Positions 11,797 through 23,357 of a DNA stretch of 64,000 bases are shown one piece after another; the first letter of the stretch is position 1; every line of letters starts with the position of its first letter. Position numbers and translations under genes: made by a program. The notes under the pieces were generated by a model. It was not told where the DNA came from. It did not search any database and saw only the letters and a list, made by a program, of their open reading frames with translations. Source of the stretch: Haematobia irritans (taxonomy: Eukaryota > Arthropoda > Insecta > Diptera > Muscidae); assembly GCF_050003625.1 (NCBI RefSeq), contig NC_134400.1, positions 188,881,726-188,945,725 on the forward strand. The letters are read 5' to 3'.

Positions 11797-13087
11797 AAGG
11801 GTGATACGGTCAAAATTTGGTCAAGGGAAAACGCGTGTAAATCGGTGAAATCGTTTATTTAAAAAATCAAATTAAATTTCTTTTTCAAGTTCAATTAGTA
11901 TAAAATTCAGGAAAAATATTCAGTTAGGCTTTCGCTTTTCCAAATCCGAATTTCCGGGCCTCACGCTTGACACCTGCCATCAGATTTTGTACAGCCACCT
12001 TGTCCACCTTCTTTGCCGCAGAAAGCCAGTTTGCCTTGAACTGCTGCTCGTCCTTAGCAGTTTTTTTGGTCTTCTTTAGGTTCCGCTTGACAATAGCCCA
12101 GTATTTCTCAATTGGGCGGAGCCTTGACGTGTTGGGAGGGTTCTTGTCCTTGGGAACCACCTGCACGTTGTTGGCGGCGTACCACTCCATGGCCTTTTTA
12201 CCGTAATGGCAAGATGCCAAATCCGGCCAAAACAGTACGGAACAACCGTGTTTCTTCAGGAAAGGCAGCAGACGTTTATTCAAACACTCTTTCACGTAAA
12301 TTTCTTGGTTGACAGTCCCGGAAGCTATGAAAATGCTGCTTTTTAAGCCACAGGTACAGATGGCTTGCCAAACCAGATATTTCTTTGCGAACTTTGACAG
12401 TTTTATGTGCTTGAAAATATCTGCTACCTTTCCCCTTCCTTTTGCCGTATAAAACTCCTGTCCCGGAAGCTGCTTGTAGTCGGCTTTGACGTAGGTTTCG
12501 TCGTCCATTACCACGCAGTCAAACTTCGTCAGCAACGTCGTGTACAGCCTCCGGGATCGCGCTTTGGCCGTCGTATTTTGTTTATCATCGCGATTTGGAG
12601 TCACTACCTTCTTGTAAGTCGATAGTCCGGCTCGTTTTTTGGCTCGATGCACGGTTGTAGACGATACACCCAGCTTATTTGCGGCATCTCGGAGAGAGAG
12701 GTTAGGGTTTCTCTTGAAACTACCGGCAACTCTCTTTGTCGTCTCATCGGCTTCCGGTTTTCGATTTCCCCCCGATCCAGACTTCCTGGCTGTCGACAAA
12801 CGTTCCCCAAACAGTTTAATTACATTTGTATCGGTTGATTTTAGCGATTTTGCCAGCTTTGCGTGCGAGTAGCTCGGATTTTCGCGATGCGCGAGCAAAA
12901 TTTTGATACGCTGCTTTTCTTGCTTGGACGGCATTTTGACAACTGAAGAGTGAATTCCAAAATCAAAATAGGAGCAACATTCTACACACACACACCTTCA
13001 AAATGAGGGGTGTTCAGGTTTTTTAAATCCAAAATTGAAAGAAATACGTCAAGTTTATATTGACCAAATTTTGACCGTATCACCCTT
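11797..13087 (-). mobile_element. DD37E Tc1/mariner-superfamily transposon, apparently intact
   Basis: Perfect ~28-bp inverted termini begin AAGGGTGATACGGTCAAAAT on both ends, immediately flanked by TA (11795-11796 and 13088-13089). The 1291-bp element encodes a single uninterrupted transposase on the minus strand. GC content inside the gene is visibly higher than in the flanks. The left flank is 29-bp minisatellite and the right flank is family B monomer, so the insertion sits at their junction. Perfect ends plus an open frame suggest recent arrival. Confidence 0.93.
11924..12934 (-). CDS. DD37E family transposase
   Basis: This cut-and-paste transposase acts on the inverted ends that bracket it (11797-13087) and targets TA. 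I take the start as MPSKQEKQRIKILL at 12934, giving 336 residues. An in-frame ATG 19 codons upstream lies in the leader and its CVECCSYFDF extension looks non-protein-like. Two helix-turn-helix regions occupy roughly residues 15-45 and 80-103 (SLRDAANKLGVSSTTVHRAK). The catalytic triad is visible: D145 in VVMDDETY, D238 in LFWPDLASCH and E276 in RPIEKYW, with exactly 37 residues between the last two. This defines the DD37E family known from mosquitoes and other insects. No stop or frameshift is present. Activity is inferred, not shown. Confidence 0.93.
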   Translation of the reverse strand: MPSKQEKQRIKILLAHRENPSYSHAKLAKSLKSTDTNVIKLFGERLSTARKSGSGGNRKPEADETTKRVAGSFKRNPNLSLRDAANKLGVSSTTVHRAKKRAGLSTYKKVVTPNRDDKQNTTAKARSRRLYTTLLTKFDCVVMDDETYVKADYKQLPGQEFYTAKGRGKVADIFKHIKLSKFAKKYLVWQAICTCGLKSSIFIASGTVNQEIYVKECLNKRLLPFLKKHGCSVLFWPDLASCHYGKKAMEWYAANNVQVVPKDKNPPNTSRLRPIEKYWAIVKRNLKKTKKTAKDEQQFKANWLSAAKKVDKVAVQNLMAGVKREARKFGFGKAKA

Positions 13088-13089
13088 TA

Positions 13090-13980
13090 TGATTATGGAC
13101 TGATATGGACCACTTTTGGTATGGTTGTTAAATATCACATCCTACCACCACGTACCAAATTTCAACCAGATCGAATGAATTTTGCTTCTCCAAAAGGCAC
13201 CGGAGGTCAAATCTGGGGATCGGTATATAATTATGGGGGCTATATATAATTATGGACTGATATGAACCAATTCCTGCATGGTTGGTGGATACCATATACT
13301 AACATCATCCGAATCGGATGAATTTTGCTCTTCCAAGGGGCTGCGGAGGTCAAATCTGGGGATTGGTTTATATGGGGCCTATATAATTATTGACCGATCT
13401 CGACAAATTTTTGCATGGGTGTTTGAGGCTATATATTAACACCACGTACCAAATTTCAACTGAATCAGATGATTTTTGGTCTTCCAAAAGGCTCCGGAGG
13501 TCAAATCTGGTGATCGGTTTATATGGGGGCTATATATAATTATGGACCGATGTGGACCAATGTTTGCATGGTCATTAGAGACCATATACTTACACCATAT
13601 ACCAAATTTCAGCCGGATAGGATGGAATTTGCTTCTCTTAGAGGCTACGCAAGCCAAATCGGGGGATCGGTTTATATGGGGGCTATATGTAATTATGGAC
13701 CGATGTGGACCAATTTTTGCAAGGTTGTTAGAGACTATATACTAACACCATGTACCAAATTTCAGCCGGATCGGATACCGATGTAGCCCGATGTATCAGG
13801 CTCCCTAAGACTATTCAGTCCATTGTGATAAACGGACATGCTTATATCGTCTTAGAATTTCTCCCTGATCAAGAATATATATAATTTATATAGTCGGAAA
13901 TCGATATTTCGATGTGTTACAAACGGAATGACAATCTTATTATACCCCCCCTCACCATTCTATGGTAGTGGGTATAAAAA
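13090..13980 (-). repeat. Chimeric family B/C element, reversed
   Basis: Positions 13090-13785 are B-type 153-bp monomers (CCAAATTTCAGCCGGATCGG, GGTTTATATGGGGGCTATAT). After a 50-bp SINE/LINE tail fragment (13786-13836) the sequence continues as a C-type terminus, with GAAATCGATATTTCGATGTG and ending CACCATTCTATGGTAGTGGGTATA. The body and the terminus therefore come from different families, joined at the fragment. Confidence 0.7.
13786..13836 (-). mobile_element. Tail-only SINE/LINE fragment
   Basis: GTAGCCCGATGTATCAGGCTC followed by a TAAGACTATTCAGTCCATTG block is the reverse complement of the shared SINE/LINE 3' tail. The variant ATGTATCAGG is the SINE version. It ends at CATTGTGATA, the same point at which the fragments at 18474 and 54272 end, and lies exactly at a B/C chimera junction. 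Confidence 0.7.
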
Positions 13981-14579
13981 AGCACAATTTTTATTGCCAA
14001 CTAATTTTATTTATTTTTTATTTTTTTAATCTTAAGTTCAAGGAAACATATTTCAAATTTATATTAGCATTCAAGCTAAATAATTTTGATGCATTGTCAC
14101 ATTTTTTGATTACTTTAGTTTTGGCAAAATAATATTTGCTTTATCAAAATAGAGAATGGAATTTTTTATATTGACGTATAACTATCCCAAGCGGAAAGCA
14201 TAAATATAATTCGTTTCATTAGGTAAGCTATCATCATCATAATTTCCCAGAAAGCAAATGAGCTATAAAATAGACTCTTAAGCAATTGGTCGTAAAATTC
14301 TTAATTTGATAAAAAAAACTAGTTGGTACTTTTTATAGGCTACATATTAGAATTCCATTTGAAAGAAGTTTAGTTGTTCAGCAAGAATTTAAACAAAATT
14401 TTATTATAGCGTAATAAATGTTAAAGTTTAAAATGGATCTAATGGAATGTATAGATAACAGGTATATATAAAGGATTTCCAATAAAATGTGTTATTTAGA
14501 TATTCACAGAATACAGGCCGGATGTTTATTTCATAATAATGTCATTATTGGTGAAAAGCAATATCCGTCAAATGGCCAC
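13981..14579. other. AT-rich non-coding stretch
   Basis: AT-rich sequence between the chimeric B/C element and the reversed family E element. No gene or recognisable repeat is seen. Confidence 0.55.
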
Positions 14580-16798
14580 CATGACCACAGTTGGTAGAAT
14601 TCTATCAAAAATGGTAGATTTTTTTACAGTTTCGTAGTTTGGTAGAATTCTTGATGCTTTTGTAGATTTTGCAAAATATTCCTCTTCGCACATTTTCTTT
14701 GAAATTTTGACGAAATTTTCTATAGAAATAAAATTTTGACATAATTTTCTGAGAAATAAGATTTAACAAAATTTTCTATATGAAAAAAAAAATTTTTGAT
14801 AAAGTTTTCTGTAAAAATAAAATTTTGACAAAATTGTTTCTTTGAACAAAAATTAACAAAATTTTCTCTAGGAATAAAATGTGGACAAAATTTCCTCTAG
14901 TGATAAAATTTTGACAAAATTTTCTCAAGCAATAAAATTTTTACAAAATTTTTAATAAGTATAAAGTTATGACAAAATTTTGACGAAATTTTCTATAGAA
15001 ATAAAATTTTGACAAAATTTTCTGAGAAATAAGTTTTGACAAAATTTTCTATATGAAAAAAAAAAATTTGATAAAGTTTTCTGTAACAATAAAATTTTGA
15101 CAAAAATTTTTCTTGGAACAAAAGTTTAACAAAATTTTCTCTAGGAATAAAATGTGGACAAAATTTCGTCTAGTGATAAAATTTTGTCAAAATTTTCTCA
15201 AGGAATAAAATTTCTACAAAATTTTTTATAAGTATAAAGTTATGACAAAATTTTCTATACGAATAACATTTTGATAAAAATTTCCATAGGTTAAAATGTT
15301 GACAAAATTTTCTCTAGGAATAAAATTTTGATAAAATTTTCTCTGGGAATAAAATGTTGGCAAATTTTTCTATACGAAAAAAAAATATTGACAAAATTTT
15401 CTGTATGAAAACCTTTTTTTACAAAATTTTCTATAGAAATATAATTTTGACCAAATTTTCAATAGAAATAAAATTTTTAAAAAAATTTTCTATAGAAATA
15501 TAATTTTGACAAAATTTTCACTAGGAACAAATGTTTGATAAAATTTTCTCTAGAGATAAAATTGTGATAAAATTTCTATATGATAAAATTTTGACAAAAT
15601 TTTCTCTGCGAATAAAATGTTTTCTGTATGCAAAAAATTTTGACAAAATTTTCTATAGAAATAAAATGTTGACCATATTTTCTCTACGAATAAAATTTTT
15701 ACAATATTTTTTATAAGAATAAAATTTTGACAAAATTTTCTATAGGAATAAAATTTTGATAAATATTTCTATGAGATAAAATTTTGACAACATTTTTTTT
15801 GCAATAAAATTTTGACAAAATCGTCTTTAGGAATAAAATTTAGACCAAATAACAAACTGTTGACAAAATTTTCTATATGAAAAAAAATTTGACAACATTT
15901 TCTATATGAAAAAAAAAATTGACAAAATTTTCTATATGAAAAAAAAAAATGTTTAAAAATTTTTCTATAGGAATAAAATTTTGACAGAATTTAATAAGAT
16001 TTTGACAAAATTTTCTATATGAAAAAAAAAATTGATAACATTTTCTGTAAAAATAAAATTTTGGCAAAATTGTTTCTTGGAACAAAATTTTATCTAGGAA
16101 TAAAATGTGGACAAAATTTCCTCTAGTGATAAAATTTTGACAAAATTTTCTCAAATAATACAATTTTGACAACATTTTTTATAAGTATAAAGTTATGACA
16201 AAATTTTCTAATGGAATAAAGTTTTGATAAAAATTTCCATAGAATAAAATTTTGACATAATTTTCTCTAGGAATAAAATTTTGATACAATTTTCTCCAGG
16301 AATAAAATGTTGGCAAATTCTTGTATACGAAACAAATTTTGACAAAATTTTCTGTATGAAAAACTTTTTTACAGAATTTTTTACAGAAATATAATTTTGA
16401 CAAAATTTTACACATAAAGAAAATTTTGATAAAACTTTCTATATTAATAAAATTTTGACAAAATTTTCACTAGGAACAAAAGTTTGACAAAATTTTCTCT
16501 AATAAATAAAATTTTAACAAAATTTTTTATAGGAATAAAGTGTTCACAAAATTTTCTCTACGGATAAAATTGTGATCAAAATTTCTATATGATAAAATTT
16601 TGACAAAAATTTCCATATGATAAAATTTTGACAAAAATTTCCATATGATAAAATTTTGACAAAATGTTCTATAGAAATAACAATTTGACATAATTTTCTA
16701 TAGAAATAAAATTTTGACAAAATTTTCTATACTAATAAAATTTTGACATTTTCTCTAGGAATAAAATTTTGACAATATTTTTTATAGGAATAAAATGT

Positions 16799-16925
16799 TT
16801 GTTGTGGTTTTTGCTTGTCCAATTTATTTATTTACTTTTCCTCTGTTGGTTAGGCTACACTTGTAGTTTAATCAATGCATGGTGTTAAGCAGAAATCAAA
16901 AAACAACAATAACAAACAAAACGAA
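16799..16925 (-). repeat. Solo arm of family F foldback module
   Basis: This contains CTTTTCCTCTGTTGGTTAGGC, TTTAATCAATGCATGG and the outer AACAACAATAACAAACAAAA end. It matches one inverted arm of the complete F copy at 30294-30812. The core and second arm are absent. Confidence 0.7.
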
Positions 16926-16959
16926 TAAAATTTTGACAAAATTGTTTATAAGTATAAAA

Positions 16960-17060
16960 TTTATAAATATATTTTATAAAATTTTATTTATTTTATAAAA
17001 TTTATAAATTTTATAAAATTTATAAATTTTATAAAATTTATAAGTATATTTTATAAAATT
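16960..17060. repeat. 18-bp local tandem expansion inside the 29-bp array
   Basis: Three to four near-perfect units of TTTTATAAAATTTATAAA. Only A and T are present over about 90 bases, and the unit is itself nearly self-complementary. It probably derives from the surrounding minisatellite. Confidence 0.8.
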
Positions 17061-18473
17061 TTGACAAAATTGTCTCTAGGAATAAAATTTTGACAAAATA
17101 ATAAAATGTTGACAAAATTTTCTATATGAAAAAAATTTTAACAAAATTTTCTATAGGAATAAGATTTTGACAAAAAATTTTATGAGTATAAAATTTTGAC
17201 AACATTTTTTCATAGGAACAAAATTTAGATGAAAATTGTCTATAGGATAAAATTTTGGCAATATTTTTTCTAGCAATAAAATTTTCGCAGCATTTTTTCT
17301 AACAATAAAATTTTGACAAAATTTTCTCTAGGAATAAATTTTTGACAAAATTTTCTCTGGGAATAAAATATTGAAAAAAGTGTTTATATGTATAACATTT
17401 TCTATAGGAATAAAATTTTGGTAAAATTTTCTATAGAAATAAAATTTTTACAAAATTTTCCATAGGAATAAATTTTTTAAAACATTTTCTATAGGAACAA
17501 AATTTTGACAAAATTTTCTCTGGGAATAAAATGTTGACAAGATTTTCTATAGTAATAAAATTTTGACAAAAGTTTCTCTAGCAATAAAATTTTTACAAAA
17601 TTTTCTATAGGAATAAAATTTTGACAAACTTTTCTCTAAGAATAAAATTTTAAAAAATTGTGCTGTAGGAATAAAATTTTGATGAAAATTTCTATGGGAT
17701 AAAATTATGACAACATTTTTTTAGCAATAAAATTTTGACAAAATTGTCTCTAGGAACAAAATTTTGACAAAATTTTCTACAGAAATAATATTTTGACAAA
17801 ATTTTCTAAAGAAATAAAATTTTGACAAACTTTTCTTTAAAAATAAAATTTAAAAATATTGTGCTGCAGGAATAAAATTTTGATGAAAAATTCTATGGGA
17901 TAACATTATGACATTTTTTTAGCAATAAAATTTTGACAAAATTGTCTCTAGGAACAAAATTTTGACAAAATTTTCTCTGGGAATAAAATGTTGACAAAAT
18001 TTTCTATAGAAATAAAATTTTTACCAAATTTTCTATAGGAATAAAATTTTTACCAAATTTTCTATAGGAATAAAATTTTGACAAGATTTTCTATAGTAAT
18101 AAAATTTTGACAACATTTTCTATTGCAATAAAATTTTTACAAAATTTTCTATAGGAATAAAATTTTGACAGAATTTTCTCTAATAATAAAATTTTAAACA
18201 ATTGTGCTGTAGGAATAAAATTTTGATGTAAATTCTATGGGATAAAATTATGACAGCATATTTTTAGCAATAAAATTTTGATAAAATTGTCTCTAGGAAC
18301 AAAATTTTGACAAAATTTTCTCTGGGAATAAAATGTTGACAAAATTTTCTATAGAAATAAAATTTTTAAAAAATTTTCTATAGGAATAAAATTTTGACAA
18401 ACTTTTCTCTAAGAATAAAATTTAAAAAAATTTTGCTGTATGAATAAAATTTTGATGAAAAATTTTATGGGAT

Positions 18474-18534
18474 AGGTTAAAGTGGCAGCCCGATTAAGAT
18501 TCAGACTCACTTAGACTATTCAGTCCATTGTGAT
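18474..18534 (-). mobile_element. Tail-only LINE fragment in the 29-bp array
   Basis: AGGTTAAAGTGGCAGCCCGA followed by TTAAGATTCAGACTCACTTA and a stem-loop segment ends at CATTGTGAT. The ATTAAGATTC variant is the LINE version of the tail (compare 21110-21140). Upstream LINE sequence is absent. The fragment at 54272-54333 has essentially the same two end points. Confidence 0.75.
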
Positions 18535-18770
18535 TTTTCTCTGGGAATAAAATGTTGACAAACTTTTCTGTAGAAATACAATTTTTACAAAATTTTCTAT
18601 AAGAATAAAATGTTGACAAAATTTTCTCAAGGAATAAAATTTTGACAAAACTTTCTGTAGGTATAGAATTTTGACAAAAATTTTTATAGGAATATTAATT
18701 TGACAACATTTTCTGTAGCAATAAAATTTTTATAGAAATTTCTATAGGATAAAATTTTGAAAATCTGAAT

Positions 18771-19790
18771 TTTTTACAAATTTTGATATTTGTCATTTGT
18801 TTCTTCTCGCAGTACATGTTCTCCTTAAATAATGTTAAATTCAATCACATTCTTTCCAGTTTAATAAACTCTATGGTTCGATTTGATTGATGTTTTAGAA
18901 CTGGTAAAAGTAAACATTTTTTTTGTTCTAATTTTTTTTTATTAAACAAGTACAACAATTGATAAAAATCCAATCACAAGTAATCACTTTGTTTACGAGT
19001 GACAATTTCTTGCGCAAATACCCAATTAATTGTTGCTTCATCACCTCTGTTTTTGATATTTCTAATAGCCATTTGTATGCAACCATAAAAAATTGGAATA
19101 ATGCATATAAGTGAAGTTAATTAAATTTCAAATCTGAAATACGAATCAAAAAAAAAAAATCAGTACAAAGAAAATAATTAAAATTATTGTATTTTTTTAT
19201 TGTAATTGTTAGATTTATTGGGAGCACAAATTAAAAATGCGACATGTTGTTTTAATGTTCAAAAATTTATTCCAAAAAAAAAAAAAACAGATTGATCAGC
19301 AGATGTGTGGTCCATTGACGGCAACTACTTTTTCCGATTTTTCTGGTACATACGGATACCGTGACAAAAAAAAACGCTTCGTCTGTTGACCCAATTTTTG
19401 GTTTCATCATAAGACTATTGGTTCAACGGTATGTAAAAGTGTATAGATCTTAATGGGGAATATTTTGAAAAATAATAAAGCGATTTTCGATGATATTCGT
19501 GTTTTGTTCTCTAATCCTCTGATCTCAACAGTAAATGAACTAATTGGGCCTCATAAATGGATTACCACATCTATGTTAAATAAATATATATTTGCTCAGT
19601 ACTTATATTCCTGATTACCTTCGATCTTTGCATGTCCATCTGTCATTACATATGTGGTGATCATAAGATCTTTCAAACGAAACAAAATATTCACTTTTCA
19701 CAAATATTAATGAAAAGTGCAAGAGGCTTTAGTTTGATCTAATGTCGCACTACGTTAGAGATATCCCCCAACAAAAAATACCAGCATTTT
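18771..19790. other. AT-rich non-coding stretch
   Basis: About 1 kb of AT-rich DNA with several A-runs and T-runs. No supported gene, RNA or repeat. Confidence 0.6.
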
Positions 19791-22700
19791 TATACCCTGC
19801 GCCACACTGTGGAACAGGGTATTATAAGTAAGTGCATATGTTAGTAACACCCAGAAGGAGACGAGATAGAAACATGGTGTCTTTGGCAATAATACTCGGG
19901 GTGGTTCCCTGAGTCGATATAACCATGTCCGTCTGTCCGTCCGTCCGTCTGTCTGTGAACACATTTTTGTGATCAAAGTCTAGGTCGCAGTTTAAGTCCA
20001 ATCGACTTCAAATTTGGCACATGTTCCTGTTTTGGGTGAGAATAGAACCCTATTGATTTTGGAAGAAATCGGTTCAGATTTAGATATAGCTCCTATATAT
20101 ATCTTTCGCCCGATATGCACTTATATGGATCCAAAAGCCAGAATTTTATCCCGATTTGCTTGAAATTTTGTACAAGGAGTACAATTGGTAGTATAGTCGA
20201 GTGTGCAAAATTTGATTGAAATCGGTTCAGATTTAGATATAGCTCCCATATATATCTTTTGTCCGATATGGACTTATATTGCCCCAGAAGCCAGAGTTTA
20301 GGCCCAATTTGGTTGAAATTTTGCACATGGTGTACAATTAGTAGTATAGTCAAGTGTATTAAATTTTATTGAAATCGGTTCAGATTTATATATAGCTTCC
20401 ATATATATTTTTCGCCCGATATGGACTAATATGGTCCTAAAAGCCAGAGTTTTGGCCCAATTTGGTTGAAATTTTGCACAGGGAGTAAATTTAGCATTGT
20501 AGCTATGCGTGCCAAATTTGGTTGAAATCGATTCAGATTTAGATATAGCTCTCATATATATCTTTCGCCCGATATACACTTATATGGACCCAGTAGCCAG
20601 AGTTTTATCCCGATTAGCTTGAAATTTTGCACAAGGAGTACAATTGGTAGTATAGTCATGTGTACCAAATTTGATTGAAATCGGTTCAGATTTAGATATA
20701 GCTCCCATATATATCTTTCGCCCGACATGGACTAATATGGTCCTAGAAGCAAGAGGTTTGGCCCAATTTGATAGAAATTTTGCACTAGGAGTACAACTAG
20801 TAGTGTATTCAAGTGTGCCAAATTTGATTGAAATCGGTTCAGATTTAGGAAAAGGAATCAATTAAACACCTCTTTTGTGAGTGTCCTGCATTTTGTGTAA
20901 AGCGCAAGCAACTTTTAGTAGCATATAGCTTCAGATTACTGGCGGATCTGGAAAACGTTAACTTAAGCAGTCTGCTAATGTTTTTGGAACAATCTGGTTG
21001 GTTCAACAAAGAAAAATAATCAAGAAGGTTCAGCGGTTAAAACTAGAAGTGCCCATATGTAATAGGTACTTTTAGTTAATGTGGTATCACAATGGACTGA
21101 ATAGTCTCAGTGAGCCTGAATCTTAATCGGGCTGCCACTTTAACCTAACCTAACCTAACCTAGATATAGCTCCCATATATAGCTTTCGCCCGATTTACGC
21201 TCATATGACCACAGAGGCCAATTTTTTACTGCGAATTAGTTGAAATTTTGCACGGAGAGTATAATAAGCATTGTTGCTATGCGTGCCAAATTTGGTTGAA
21301 ATCGGTTCAGATTAAGGTATAGCTCCCATATATATGTTTTTCTGATTTCGACAAAAATGGTCAAAATACCAACATTTTCCTTGTAAAATCGCCACTGTTT
21401 TGTCGAAAAGTGATCAAAGTCTAGGTCGCAATTCAAGTCCAATCGCCTTCAAATTTGGCACATGTTCCTAATTTGGGTCAGAATAGAACCCTATTGATTT
21501 TGTAAGAAATAGGTTCAGATTTAAATATAGCTCCCATATATATCTTTCGCCCGATATGCACTAATATGGACCCAGCAGCTAGAGTTTTATACCGATTTGC
21601 TTGAAATTTTGTACAAACATAACACTTAGTCGTATAGTCAAGTGTGCACAATTTGATTGAAATCGGTTCAGATTTAGATATAGCTCCCATATATATCTTT
21701 CGCCCGATATGGACTAATATGGTCCTAAAAGCCAGAGTTTTGGCCCAATTTGGTTGAAATATTGCACAGGGAGTAGATTTGGCATTGTAGGTATGCGTGC
21801 CAAATTTGGTTGAAATCGATTCAGATTTAGATATAGCTCGCATATATATCTTTCGCCCGATATACACTTATATGGACCCAGTAGTCAGAGTTTTATCCCG
21901 ATTAGCTTGACATTTTGCACAAGGAGTACAATTGGTAGTATAGTCATGTGTAGCAAATTTGATTGAAATCGGTTCAGATTTAGATATAGCTCCCATATAT
22001 ATTTTTCGCCCGATATGGACTAATATGGTCCTAAAAGCCAGAGTTTTGGCCCAATTTGGTTGAAATTTTGCACAGGGAGTAAATTTAGCATTGTAGCTAT
22101 GCGTGTTAAATTTGGTTGAAATCGATTCAGATTTAGATATAGCTCCCATATATATCTTTCGCCCGATATGCACTTATATGGACCCAGAAGCCAGAGTTTT
22201 ATCCCGATTAGCTTGAAATTTTGCACAAGGAGTACAATTGGTAGTATAGTCATGTGTGCCAAATTTGAAATCGGTTCAGATTTAGATATAGCTTCCATAT
22301 ATATTTTTCGCCCGATATGGACTTATATGACCCCAGAAGCCAGAGTTGTGGCCCAATTTGGTGGAAATTTTGCACTAGGAGTACAATTAGTAAAATTGTC
22401 ATGTGTGCCAAATTTGATTGAAATCGGTTCAGATTTAGATATAGCTCCCATATATATGTTTTTCTGATTTCGACAAAAATGGTCAAAATACCAACATTTT
22501 CCTTGTTAAATCGCCACTGCTTAGTCGAAAAGTTGTAAAAATGACTCTAATTTTCCTAAACTTCTAATACATATATATCGAGCGATAAATCATAAATAAA
22601 CTTTTGCGAAGTTTCTTTAAAATTGCTTCAGATTTAAATGTTTCCCATATTTTTTACTAAAATTGTATCAAATTCTGTCCAAATCGAGTGATAATTAAAT

Positions 22701-22843
22701 GTATGTATTTGGGACAAATCTTTATATATAGCCCCCAACACATTTGACGGATGTGATATGGTATCGAAAATTTAGATCTACAAAGTGGTGCAGGGTATAA
22801 TATAGTCGGCCCCGCCCGACTTTAGACTTTCCTTACTAGTTTT
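19791..22843 (+). repeat. Family A element, copy 3, expanded and internally duplicated
   Basis: It starts TATACCCTGCGCCACACTGT and ends with the hairpin AGTCGG-ccccgc-CCGACT at 22804-22821. Monomers are exactly 153 bp apart: GATTTAGATATAGCTC begins at 20536, 20689, 21671, 21824, 21977 and 22130. At about 21410 the sequence jumps back to the leader block (GATCAAAGTCTAGGTCGCA), so part of the element is duplicated head to tail. A LINE fragment interrupts it at 20849-21162. Open frames of 80-130 codons span several monomers on the minus strand, because 153 is a multiple of three. Confidence 0.82.
20849..21162 (+). mobile_element. 5'-truncated copy of the LOA-type LINE 3' end
   Basis: The sequence encodes the last ~55 residues of the LINE ORF2 (KHLLCEC, SFRLLADLENVNLSS, FLEQSGW) with a stop at 21017-21019. 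The 3' untranslated region, the shared tail and four CCTAA repeats follow. Few differences from the copy at 38361-42438 are visible, so it belongs to the same or a sister family. It sits inside a family A monomer, splitting GATTTAG from ATATAGC, with at most a 3-base (TAG) overlap as target duplication. Confidence 0.9.
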
Positions 22844-22854
22844 ATACTGTCTAA

Positions 22855-23320
22855 TACCCTGTTTCTGTATGTCGAACGATGGTTAGGTTAGGTCAGGTGG
22901 CAGCCCGATGTATCAGGCTCACTTAGACTATTCAGTCCATTGTGATACCACGTTGCTGAACTTCTCTCTTATCACTGAGTGCTGCCCGATTCCATGTTAA
23001 GCTCAATGACAAGGGACCTCCTTTTTATAGCCGAGTCCGAACGGCGTTCAACATTGCAGTGAAACTACTTAGAGAAGCTTTGAAACCCTCTGAAATGTCA
23101 CCAGCACTACTGAGGAACGATAATATTTCAAATAAATAAAAAATTATTTGGGTTTCTCTATGTTCATAAGCCAAAAATTTGAAAATACTCATATTGATAT
23201 TCAATGTACTCTCATACAAACGATATAAACTTTCAAAAATAGAGAAACCCAAATTGATTCGAATTCGAGTGACTGCTTTTCAGTCGACTGGGTTTTGGTT
23301 CGACATACAGAAACAGGGTA
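22855..23320. mobile_element. MITE with 23-bp perfect inverted repeats, split by a SINE
   Basis: The left end at 22855-22877 begins TACCCTGTTTCTGTATGTCG and its perfect complement is at 23298-23320. TAA flanks both sides (22852-22854 and 23321-23323), which would suit a PIF/Harbinger-type 3-bp duplication. Without the SINE the element is only ~225 bp and non-coding. Superfamily assignment rests only on the TAA duplication and is tentative. Confidence 0.8.
22881..23115 (-). mobile_element. 5'-truncated SINE inserted in a MITE
   Basis: The tail (GGCAGCCCGATGTATCAGGC and ACTATTCAGTCCATTGTGAT) and most of the body match the SINE at 10987-11337. The tRNA-like head is missing. A perfect 6-bp target duplication AACGAT flanks it (22875-22880 and 23116-23121). 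The target is the inner edge of the MITE's left terminal repeat. Confidence 0.9.
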
Positions 23321-23357
23321 TAAATAAAAATGTCATTTGCTTTAGACTTAACTTCAA

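Larger units (their letters stand above)
14580..18770 (-). repeat. Large family E element: right-end module plus ~4-kb 29-bp array, reversed
   Basis: Positions 14580-14700 are the right-end module in reverse: CATGACCACAGTTGG, then repeated GGTAGAATTCT motifs and AATATTCCTCTTCG. From about 14700 the array of 29-bp units (AAAATTTTGACAAAATTTTC with ATAGAAATA) continues to 18770 with much divergence and unit-length variation. It is interrupted by an F arm (16799-16925), an 18-bp sub-expansion and a LINE tail fragment (18474-18534). The left-end module is not found. Apparent open frames are low-complexity translation of the units. Confidence 0.82.

Noticed and set aside
12935..12991. Upstream in-frame start for the DD37E transposase (19 extra residues)
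   Set aside because: The extension lies in the element leader with Cys-rich, non-family-like sequence. MPSKQEKQRIK is the expected beginning.
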